Source of the DNA: Conchocele bisecta
Taxonomy: Eukaryota; Mollusca; Bivalvia; Lucinida; Thyasiridae
Assembly: GCA_029237695.1 (NCBI GenBank)
Contig: CM055267.1
Coordinates: 12,117,043 to 12,181,042 of the forward strand
Direction: 5' to 3'
DNA: 64,000 bases
Part shown: positions 37,801-50,200 of the stretch, one piece after another
Position numbering within the stretch: position 1 is the first letter of the stretch
Layout of the letters: each line of letters opens with the position of its first letter
The notes under the pieces: generated by a model
The model's database searches: none
What the model was told of the DNA's origin: nothing
The model's input: the letters and a program-made list of their open reading frames with translations, nothing else
Program-made: the position numbers and the translations under genes

Positions 37801-40800
37801 ACATTTCCGTAAACTGTGTTGACAATATTGTGGCAGTATGTGGACCTGTGCAGATATATGTAGATAAATATAGGACTATTAACAAAAATTCTGGGCTCCA
37901 GTAGCGAGCATTATTATTTTATTTTTTTTTGTATATTACATTTCCGTAAACTGTGTTGAAAATATTGTGGCATTATGTGGACCTGTGCAGATATATGTAG
38001 ATAAATATAGGACTATTAAACAAATTCTGGGCTCCAGTAGCAAGCATTATTATTTTTAATTTTTAAACTTTTTTTTTCCATTTTTTTTTTCATATTCTTT
38101 TTCAATTTTTGTCTAGTAGCATAAGGTCGTAAGTGCTATATACAGACTATTATCATATAATAAAACAATTATTGACTAGTGAGCCATAGAATATAATCTG
38201 ATATTCTATGGCTCACTAGTCAATAATTGTATAATATGTTGTATAATTGTATAAATTTGCTTTTGGGCCCAGGCTCGAGGTCAAGGCGGGACAAGGCGAG
38301 GCATCTGATTCCGCGGAATTCTTGTTTACTTATCTCCCTTTGTTGTTTCGTGCTCTGATTTTGTATCCAGAGCATAACTCGAACACCCTTTGGAATATTT
38401 TTATGCCCCACCACGATAGTGGAGGGGGCATTTAGTGTTAACCTTGTCCGTCCGTCCGCACACACGAATGGGTACTTGTTGTAAGCGTACGGGGATCTTA
38501 TTGGGTAGGGTTAGGATAGTGTTGGGTACTCTTGTTTTTATACAGTAAAAACCCAACAAGTATTCATTCGTAGGAACGTGCGTCGCGTCCTCCGTCCGTC
38601 CGTCCGTCCGTCCGTCCGTCCGGGCACACATTAGGGTACTTATGTGGCTAGCCCCACAGGGTTATGGACTTGGTAAAGGATAGGGTTGGTTACAATTAGC
38701 CACCTACAAAATCGTTTTATGTGGCTAAAAATCGTTTTATGTGGCTAATATTTAACATGTGATAAGCCACATAAGTATAGTAATGTAAGGACGTCTGTCC
38801 GTCCGTCCGTCACAAAACTTTAACACTCGGGTAAATGTCTCATAATTTCTTCATCCTTCGACCGATCTCCTTCATATTTCATATACACATTGCTCTGATG
38901 GTTCACTACCGCCCTGTGCCAAATCCACGTTCGTCCTGCCCCCGCCAAGAGCATAACTCGAACACCCTTTTTTCAAACTACTTGTGTATCTGGGGAGGGG
39001 GATACACATGCGCTTGTCGACAAGCGTCCATTTCTAGTTATATTAGGAAACACTTATAACTGTCAATAAATGTTGATACTTTAAGCACCTGTCTCGAATA
39101 ACAAAAGTGAATGTGTATGTTACTGTGTTTATATGAGACACATGCATATTGATTATTGGAGACAGTCACTTTAACACTAAGATCCTAAACGTTTGTATGC
39201 TCATCATATAATCTATACACATCCTGATGGATTTTTACACATCGTCAGTCACTTTAACACTAAGATCCTAAACGTTTGTATGCTCATCATATAATCTGTA
39301 CACATCCTGATGGATTTTTACACATCGTTATATCTGGGATACATTGACATTTACAAAACTTGCAACAAGGAACACCATTCCTTCAGCATGTACATCTGAT
39401 ATTTGCACACTTTGTTCATGTACACATCTGTGCACACGTATCAGGAATCGGTGTTCTACATACATTGGCATGAACAACTCCTCTACATCTATAAACCCGT
39501 ATTGAGTCAGATCCAACACCTCTGATTCCATACAAAGCAGATGTCATCTGATATGTTGCATAAACTGCCCTGAGAATGTGTCCCCTAATAGCATGACTAG
39601 TTGGAGGTAGCTGGTCTAGTGATAGTCCCTTGCTGTGGTGGTACATGTATGTCCGTAACTGATTCATTGTGATACACTTACTACACCCTTTCAACACCTG
39701 GACCAGGTACAACTCAGCTGATTCCATTACATTGTCCATATTGGAAGTGTTAGGATGTATACGAAAGTCCTTCAAAAGCACAGTTGGGTTACACTTCAAG
39801 CCTGCATGTTTAGTACCCAGTTTACTGGTGTAATCACAACCTGTGATAGTATGAACAGCTGGCAGTACGCTACACAAATCCTCTCCAACCCTATCTGCCA
39901 ATGTATGGATGGGGATATAACGAGTGGAATCATCGACGCCAGTCTTAACCCAGAGTTCATGAAGGTCGTGTTTACTGAGTTCGCTCCAACAGTACATCAT
40001 CTGTATAAACACATTGGTGTCTGACGATATGACTACAATTCGCATGGTTCCATTTGTCACTGCATGCATAGCATGAGGTACAATCCGGGTATCTGCTTCT
40101 TCCAGTTCTCTGTGTAATTCGGGTACTTCCTGTGATTTCCCCTCAGAAACACAGATACATGGAACTGTTTGTTCTCCTGACATATTGCTTACAAATACCT
40201 CAGTAACTGTAATGATGACTGTGTGTCATTTTGTCCATCAATGATTTGCTGATGAAGCAACAGCTGCAGGTTTCGTTTGTTACTACCAGAAGACCAAAAT
40301 CGTTCCATTTCAACTGGTAATGATGTTTGTTTGTTGATGATATTCAGTTCAATAGGACAAGTCGTCTGTCGACGTTTCCTTTCCGAGTCTTTAACTGATT
40401 TATCGATGTAGGAATCGAAGATGAAGTCAATTCTATCAGCTCCAATCGTTGATTTCGTAAGATAGTCCAATATTATGTTGCTATATTCGCCAAAGTCTTT
40501 GATTCCTTTTGTCCTTATCTTTCTAATGTTACCCATCATGTCTACGACAAACGTTGTGTGAAATGTGTCGTGTCTGTTTGGGAATTTCTGATCATCTGCA
40601 GTAAGTTCATGTTCCAGCTCTTGCACAATGGAACTTTTCACTGCCTTTGTCATTAAACCTTCCTATCAAAGAGACCTGATTCTGGTGTGACGTCATACTG
40701 CAACAGATCTTCCATTGCACTTCCCCGTACCCTAGCTACCTCAAGATGTCTCTGTTGCTGTCCTCGTTCCTTCCGTTGTAATATCTTGACTGATGATTTG

Positions 40801-43800
40801 CATTCTCTTGATGAATGATGTATACTTCGAAAGGTCTTCAGGTTGGTTCGATGGATTGTTTCACAGAAACGCATTGTCTTCTCCACAAAATGGCCTTTCC
40901 GCAGGGTGTCATATGCTGCATTTCCGATTGTCGTCACATGCAATAGTTGATGCCGAATATCGTCTGTCATTACTTCTTGTGTGACAATGTTGTGGAGTTT
41001 GGGTTGAATGGCGTCCACCTTGAATGGATTTTCATATTTCTCAATGAATGTCAGAATGGCCTGAACATTCTTCTCGCCCATGATGGTATCCGTTCTGTTG
41101 AACTCGTGATTCACGGTCAGGTCATACGCGCTGGTTCTTGCCCCGCTTAATTCTCTGTGAAGGTTGCTGATGGCCAACATTTCATGGTATATGAGTTCCC
41201 ATTTGGCAACAAATTTCTTTTTTCTAGAACTACCAATTATGCCTGAGCTACCTTTTTGTGATTTGTTGATGGTTTGCTCCAGTGCCATATCTGCACCAAC
41301 TGCTTTGAAATGACCCTCGGTTTGTTTCACAACAAACTTTCCTTCCTGAAAAGCTATATCACCTAAGCCGTTGAACGGACGTTAAACCCCATTTCATCAC
41401 CTGCTCCTTTCTAGAATTGGATGCCGATAATGTTGTGTCCCGAAGAAACAGTAACGGTTAAACAAAACATGTAGAACGTTGATCTGCAAATCCATGTTTA
41501 TGAAATTACCTAAACGTACATTCAAAACTAATCTATAATATATAGGTAAACTGTTGCCATGGAAACCTTCAATGTAGCATGACAACCACATCAAAATGTT
41601 TCCAACTAGGGTAATATACTATATATAAGTGGGTGGAAGGTGGGTGCAAGCGATGGGTAATTTAACGATCGGGGTTCATCCTTACCGGAATTCCGACTGG
41701 AGACCTGGTTTGGCCCTCACATACGTCTTTGGCATTTTGTATGTGACAGTTGAATCTGGTTATACCCCTTATGTGAGTATTACGATTATTCGTAATCCTA
41801 TTTTAGGGGAAGGGGCCAAGTGACTTTGGTGTGGTATGGACCTGCCACCAGGTCAGGTTATTCTAATTTCAGGGCTGAATATATTGTTTCTCGATGTAAA
41901 TATTCAGTTCTGATTTTGGAATTTTCCCCCCAATGCAGCAGGTTAAAACGGGATCGAACCCGTTTGCCCGGCCTTACATGACCTTAGCTGTTGATAGGCC
42001 GTTAAACACCAATAAACAAACAATTGCATATACACTCATTTTGAATGACTATCACAAATATTTAAGCAAATCATGCATTTTCCGCACAATATTTGGCGGC
42101 CATTTTCAATCTCCAATCGTGAATATAGCCACACTAATGGATTCTTCGTCCTGAAATGAGTCAGAAATGATGTGTTATTTATGTTTCTAGACCCATTGGT
42201 TGCAAAGTTAAATGAGATACTAATTCAAAATGGCCGCCGGCGGCCATCTTGGATTTCTCATTTGTTGCTGGGGTACCAAATGTCTACCCAAGTTTTTTTG
42301 GCATGGTACATGGTCTAGTTCACGAATCCAGTGTCAAACATAGGGCACATAAAAATCCTACGGGAAGTTCCACAGCCTATACATTATCTTTCGGTGAAAC
42401 ATTTACAGATTTTTCAAACTGGAGATCGACACATAATCCAAGATGGCCGCCGTATGAAGTTGTACAAAATCTTTAAACGATGTCTTCCCATTGTGATCAC
42501 CAGACTGGTTTCAACAAAACTTTGTAGGAATAATGAATGTATAAAGCCCTCTCATATTTACTTGCATATATATAATAACCAAGTGAGCGATATAGGGCCA
42601 CAATGGCCCTCTTGTTGCGTTAATGTTTTCAGTGCTCCATAGTTTCCTAACCACTTGATCCACAGACTTGAAACTTCTCGTACATATTTATCATCATCTA
42701 TATTTTCATTCCCCGCCCCACCCGTAAGTACCCCCATGTCCAAGGTCAAGGCCAAATTACTTTGAAATTTACGTGAACGTTTTTACAGAATTTGCGTTAA
42801 AGTTTTTATGTACCTGATATCTCTGCCATTGCATGAACATTTCACTTGAAATTTCAAACAAATGTTCATCATCATCCATATTTTCATTCCCGCCCCACCC
42901 GTACGGCCCACATGCCCAACGTCAAATTACTTAAAAATTTGCATCCGTAAGATTTACATTAAAGTTTTCGGGTAGTAACTATTATCTCTGCAACGGTAAG
43001 TCGGATTGACTTGAAACTTCATTTACTTCCTTATCATCATCCATATTTTCATTCCATACCACAGTCATGTGGCCTTCATGTCCAAGGTCAAATTACTATT
43101 ATAGAAATTTGCTTTAAAGGTACATGCCCACTCAGTAGGCACAAACTGTTTTTTATAGGAATTAAATAAGTGTATATTTGTGTCACTATTACACCAGTTC
43201 TAAACATTACAAGTGACCACTATACAAATGCGGCATGATTTTTTTTAGTTATTTATACTAATTAAATGTGTCACCTGAAAAAATAATATTATAGACAGAT
43301 TATAAAGTATGATCATTGCACAACAAAAAATAAACAGTAATGTCCGTTAACATTTTAAGGAAACACGGTTATCGTCCCTGATATCAGTGTGGAAATTTTA
43401 CGTCTGATATAAAATGTATAATAATGCCAATCAATGCGTGTGCTAATGGTGAATGTATGTTTATTTTGCTAGAAAATGTCTGAGATATAAAGAACATTTT
43501 GTATCTACTGAGTGGGCATGTACCTTTAAAGTTTTTTAAATATTTGCGTTAAAGTTTTTATTTGTCAGTCCAGGGAGGGGCCGGAGATATACTTGAGCCC
43601 CTGCTCACTTTTAGTTTTCAGAAGCGATCAAGCTTAATCTACGGCCAAGAGTTATAAGAATTCTTTTTTTCAGGTGTGCTTGAGAAAAAGATTGATTGGT
43701 TGAACGAAACTTGTCATTGTCACGTCACGTCAATCCTCCATATATATACATGTATGGACACCACAGTAGTAGTGTAAACTTCTGTCACTCTGCAGAACGG

Positions 43801-46800
43801 AGTGGTGTCATTCACCGTCATTTGATTATGTGTGTACATTGCTGGTTGAAATGTAAGAAATTCTTTTAGTGAAGTTAGAGGTATGTGTTCTGTGCGAGCT
43901 GAGCATGCATCATAATATATTAGTGCCTGTGACTAGAGATATTGGGCTGATAGGATATGTGGCTTATCTAGCTTCTGATATCCTGCAACCTGATAAGGAT
44001 ATAGGATTGGTTATGGTCTAGTGGTTACTACACTGGACTTCAATACCTGAAGTTGTCTGTTCAATCACTGCCCTAGGCATGAAACAAATACTTTCATGGA
44101 ATTTCCATTCCACTAGTCGTTAGGATGAGACTTAAAACTGAGGTCCACGTCCTTAGCTGTTGCGGGAACATAAAACCCATTCACTCTAACCTTTCGAATA
44201 AGGATATATACTGCTTGTTAGAAGCAGGACGGATATACATTTATACTCCTTGTTAGAAGCAGGACGTATATACATTTATACTGCTTGTTAGAAGCAGGAC
44301 GTCTATACATTTATACTGCTTGTTAGAAGCTGGACGTATATACATTTATACTGCTTGTTAGAAGCAGGACGGATATACATTTATACTGCTTGTTAGAAGC
44401 AGGATGTATATACATTTATACTGCTTGTTAGAAGCAGGACGTATATACATTTATACTGCTTGTTAGAAGCAGGACGTATATACATTTATACTGCTTGTTA
44501 GAAGCAGGACGTATATACATTTATACTGCTTGTTAGAAGCAGGACGTATATACATTTATACTGCTTGTTAGAAGCAGGATGTATATACATTTATACTGCT
44601 TGTTAGAAGCAGGACGTCTATACATTTATACTGCTTGTTAGAAGCAGGACGTATATACATTTATACATTTATACTGCTTGTTAGAAGCAGGACGTATATA
44701 CATTTATACTGCTTGTTAGAAGCAGGACGTCTATACATTTATACTGCTTGTTAGAAGCAGGACGTATATACATTTATACTGCTTGTTAGAAGCAGGACGT
44801 CTATACATTTATACTGCTTGTTAGAAGCAGGATGTATATACATTTATACTGCTTGTTAGAAGCAGGACGTATATACATTTATACTGCTTGTTAGAAGCAG
44901 GATGTATATACATTTATACTGCTTGTTAGAAGCAGGACGTATATACATTTATACTGCTTGTTAGAAGCTGGACGTATATACATTTATACTGCTTGTTAGA
45001 AGCAGGATGTATATACATTTATACTGCTTGTTAGAAGCAGGACGTATATACATTTATACTGCTTGTTAGAAGCAGGACGTATATACATTTATACTGCTTG
45101 TTAGAAGCAGGACGTATATACATTTATACTGCTTGTTAGAAGCAGGACGTATATACATTTATACTGCTTGTTAGAAGCAGGACGTATATACATTTATACT
45201 GCTTGTTAGAAGCAGGACGTCTATACATTTATTACTCCTTGTTAGAAGCAGGACGTATATACATTTATACTGCTTGTTAGAAGCAGGACGTATATACATT
45301 TATACTGCTTGTTAGAAGCAGGACGTCTATACATTTATACTGCTTGTTAGAAGCAGGACGTATATACATTTATACTGCTTGTTAGAAGCAGGACGTATAT
45401 ACATTTATACTGCTTGTTAGAAGCAGGCTTGTTAGAAGCAGGACGTATATACATTTATACTGCTTGTTAGAAGCAGGACGTATATACATTTATACTGCTT
45501 GTTAGAAGCAGGACGTCTATACATTTATACTGCTTGTTAGAAGCAGGATGTATATACATTTATACTCCTTGTTAGAAGCAGGATGTATATACATTTATAC
45601 TCCTTGTTAGAAGCAGGACGTATATACATTTATACTGCTTGTTAGAAGCAGGACGTCTATACATTTATACTGCTTGTTAGAAGCAGAACGTATATACATT
45701 TATACTGCTTGTTAGAAGCAGGACGGATATACATTTATACTGCTTGTTACAAGCTGGACATATATATACATTTATACTGCTTGTTAGACTGCTTGTTAGA
45801 AGCAGGATGTATATACATTTATACTGCTTGTTAGAAGCAGGACGTATATACATTTATACTGCTTGTTAGAAGCAGGACGTATATACATTTATACTGCTTG
45901 TTAGAAGCAGGACAGAAATATACTGCCTTGATAGAAGCAGTACGGGTGTTCCACTGACTGAATGGCGATCAGTGCAGCTCCTGGATGTGCAGTCTGGTCT
46001 ATGTCTACCCTGGTAGCACATGTCATAAACCCCACTACTCCTGTCACAGCCACATTTACAGTTGATCATCTGGGGCCCGTTTCACTAAACCTTGTACGAC
46101 TAAAATGTTCGTAAGTGCAAATTTAGGATCGTCTGGAAATTTCAATTCATGGATTTACATTTATTGAGCATAGGCTGCATATCTATGCTCAATAAATGTA
46201 AATCCATTAATTGTTTACAAGAAAACATTATTAATGTGAAATTTACAGACTATCATAATTTTGCACTTACGAACAATTTTAGTCGTACCAAGTTTAGTGA
46301 AACGGGCCCCTGGAGTTGTAGCTGCAAATTCATCATTGTCATTCTGCTTGGCTCTTGTGTTGCAGAGTTTACTTACGGATGAACAGGTAGCCAATGCCCC
46401 AGTGTTGATATTGGGCAATAAGATCGACAAACCAGGGGCAGCGTCGGAGGATGAAATCAGACACCACTTTGGTTTACATGGGCAGACCACTGGCAGGGTA
46501 AGTCTGAGTCTTCCACTAACGTAACAGCTCTGTTGTATTCAATGTAACACTGATAACAATTATGGTGACAAATGTAGCGGAACTATGCCTGTTTATTCAG
46601 GCTACCATTGATATAGTCTCGCTGATAACTCGGTTTTTATTTTGGTCATATTTCCAGGTCAAAATTGCCGATCAACACTAAATTATTTTACATGTGACAT
46701 GGATTTATTTTTTTCATTTTAGATCACAAAATTGACCCTTCTTTTACAAATTCCAAGAGTCAAAAGCAAATTGCGATGCTCAAAATGCCCCATCGGGTCA

Positions 46801-47202
46801 TTATTGAAACCCTTGTACCTACAGATTGTCTTGTCTGGGTGGCTGTTGGGTTGTTTGGCTTTATTTTCAGTTAGATTTGATCCTCTCCACAACCACTGGT
46901 TATTGCACCATGTATGTCCGTCGGAAAGACTACCAGTCTACAGATGGGTACTGGAGGCATTTTTATTTACCACCAAACATCATTTTGGGGTGCATATACT
47001 CGGCACCTTGCCAGTTTGTTTAGCATGTCTGTCCAAGATTTGTGTTAAAATTAGCTATCTACTATCTCTGTTGCTTAAGTTAGAGCTTTTCCAGTAAAAT
47101 TTCCCTGGGGGGGGGGGGGGACTGGCTTTTTTTTTATGGGTACCACCACTGGAATTTACATAAAATTATATTTCTTGCATAACCCCCCACCACCGGAATT
47201 GA

Positions 47203-47239
<37 letters not shown>

Positions 47240-50200
47240 ACCACCATTTAACCCCTACCTCCAGAAGAAAAAAGAAATTGCATAAAACACCCCCCACCAC
47301 CAGAATTTATTTCTCCTTTAACCCCCACCACCAGAAAATTTTATTCTTAGGGAGAAATATGTGAAATTGTTTGATTATTACCACTGCCGGAAGCTGAGGT
47401 CAACTAATATGGCTAAAGTCGTGTCATAAATAACGTTGATGTGTGTCGACATTAGGGCACTGACAAGTACTGGTTTGTTATTGGCCGACGTTTTGAACAG
47501 CATATCTGTGAAAGAATATATCAAGCTGCTCTTTGTTCTATATTAATAAAACAAATTATTATAAATATTAATCATTATATACTGAGCAAAACTAGAAACG
47601 TCCCTCCATGTTTAAGGAAAGATTCATCAAAAACCAAAAGGGTTACTTTTAAAAATCAAAATGGAAAAACAAGTTCATTCATTTCTGTATCAAAGCCAAT
47701 AAATTGCATTTGGATATCTTGTTAAATATTCGAGAGATAACCGGCCAAGGGTGGTAGTGGTCAAAATCAAAAATCACAAAAACTCAGAAATGTGTTACTT
47801 AATGTTTAGAGATGGAATTTCAATAAGTAATGTGGCAAATTCAGTAAATCTCGTTAGTACCGAGTGTGGCCACCATTTGCATGAATGCATGCAATGATCC
47901 TACGCCGCATCGACGAGACGTAACGCAATACCAGTGCGTTAGGAAAATTCCTCCATTCCCGTTGTAACGCCCGTGTAAGATCGCGAACATTGTCAATCTG
48001 ATGGTTAGCTCGTGCTTTGCGGCCCAGCTCATCCCATATGTGCTCAATGGGATTGAGATCCGGGGAGACCGCGGGCCATGGCATGACGTCGACGTTGTTT
48101 TGCTGTAAGTATTGAGTGGTGACCCTGGCTACGTGAGGGCGGGCATTGTCGTGCATCAATGTCACACCAGGACCATGCTGACGGATAAATGGTAAGGCAT
48201 GTGCATTTAGCACATCTGCAACATAACGTTGTGCATTGATGTGCATTGATGCCCTGTACAACAACCAAATCTGTCTTCCGGTTTCCCATGATCCCACCCC
48301 AGACCATTACGCTCCCTCCCACAAACCTGTTCTTCTCAACAATGCAACAATCGGTGAATCTTTCATTTTTACGCCTGTATACCCGTAATCTTCCGTCAGC
48401 ATGACTAACTGTGAACCGAGATTCATCGGTGAACAAAACTCGGTTCCAGTCAGCCCTTCTCCAGTTCAGATGACGTCGCGCCCATAACAGTCTGGCAGCA
48501 CGGTGACGTTGGGTCATTATCTGACCAGTGTAAGGGCGGCGTGCCCGGATTGGTTGGGCGTTACGACGTAACCGGTTGCGAATGGTCTGCCCTGAGACAC
48601 CGTATCGCCTAGCAGTGACTGTGGCTGACAATCGACGTTGACGTAAGTGCGTCAACGTAATGTAACGATCGGCTCTAGCCATCGTTACACGAGGCCTACC
48701 AGGTCGCTGCCGGTCGTGAACAGCCCCAGTCTGCTGGTACCGGGTTGCAAGACGATCAATCGTCTTCCGACAGCAACCAAACCGAGGCGCGACCGCCCTG
48801 GCGGCCATCCCACCCGCAAGCATCCCAATTGCCTGATTTCGCTCGTTTTCGGAAAGCCGTGGCATATCGAAAACAGTGAAAAATTAAAAAAGTTTTTTAA
48901 TTTTCCGAATAGCCCCTATCGCATGAATGGTACGACATGAACTGAATCACCTTATCGATGACAAGTATAGCGTGCACGTGCAAAAAGTGGAAATCAACGT
49001 TCCGGTCACTGGCCGCTATGTAAACCGTGTGTATCGGCTAAACTCTACACGATCGTATTCTGAACATCGCCACGGTTTAAAATACATGTACTTTGAACAT
49101 GTGGTACATACATAGACAGAGCTACACCGGCTATAAAACAGGGACGTTTCTAGTTTTGTTGAGTATACATGTAATACCATCGACTTTGTACTTATCCTAT
49201 TTCAGGCGCGGATACAGGGGGGGGGGGGTTACAATACTCAAATAGTTGGATGACTTTTTTCGTGGCCTAGGCATCTGCGGCGATCCAGCATTTAAAAATT
49301 TCATGGGGGCAGACCACCAGACACCCCCGACTTTATGATTTCGCGCTCACGGAGGTCGGCTATGCCAAATTCTAATTACAGACCCCCCCCCCCCTGCAAT
49401 TATTTCTGTATCCGCCCCTGCTATACGTGTATGCCATAAATATTAAAATCCACTGAAGTCCATTAGACAGAAAGGCGCCATTTTTTTATGAATCCAAAAT
49501 TGTTATGAATGAGTTTCGTCAGTAAATAAGACACGCCCATAAACATTCATACGCACAGTTTCTTCAATAAAACACAAATATTATTAAAAATAAGGAAATT
49601 AAGTAGTAGAAATGTAATAAATAGGATAATTAATCGTTCAGGATTGAATAGCGTAAAATAATACTCCTGTTCGTCGGTTTCGCTACGTGAACTTGTTGTT
49701 TACGCGGAGAGCGACGAACACTCGTGTACGAGATGTCTTGGGGTTGAGATGTCTGACAGCCAATCGAACTAGGCCGGCCGAACATTATATATAGGGGCGA
49801 AACGACCTGGGGCGAACGGGAATAAGGGCGAAACGACCCGGGGTGCCAACGGGATTATGGCCGAAAAGACCTGGGATCAATCGAACAAAGATTTCAAACG
49901 TTGGGTGATGCTGGTAAATCTTCACAGTTATGTTCCGTGGGTAAAGCCTTTTCATATTTGTTAAAATTGAGGACGTCACATAAACCAAGATGGCCGCCAT
50001 AGAAAATTATGTCAAATTCTTAAAATTCCTCTCACGAACCCCCAGACCGATTTTGACGAAACTTGGCAGGAAAGATCGATAGTCTATGCTCTTTAGATTT
50101 GTTAAAATAATGACCCCGGGATCAAAAATGGGTCGGGGTCAAATTCGACCAAATATGGTAATGTTATATATCAAATTGAAGGTATCGACGGGACGATGAC

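Larger units (their letters stand above)
31278..39039 (+). mobile_element. Array element, family C (copy 2), 7.8-kb nested stack
   Basis: It starts GTATCCCCCGGACTCCGTCG and ends with GGGGGATAC, the inverse of the first nine bases, then the perfect hairpin GCTTGTCGACAAGC and CATTTCTAGTT. Two more C heads lie inside, at 32945 and 33805. Each is set directly into a T-containing site whose intact version is present in neighbouring units. The stack also holds element A, a family B fragment, a palindrome, the tail of a CCGCGG family and a family I head (38403). Monomers are about 156 bp (CCACCCTTTGGAATATTTTC) plus T-rich blocks. No gene is present. Confidence 0.75.

Noticed and set aside
44208..45945. 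CRISPR array reading of the 35-bp satellite
   Set aside because: There are no variable spacers. The unit is head-to-tail.
46732..47097. 121-residue plus-strand frame in SAR1 intron 5
   Set aside because: No exon borders in frame, no recognisable motif, and SAR1 exons 5 and 6 join in phase without it.
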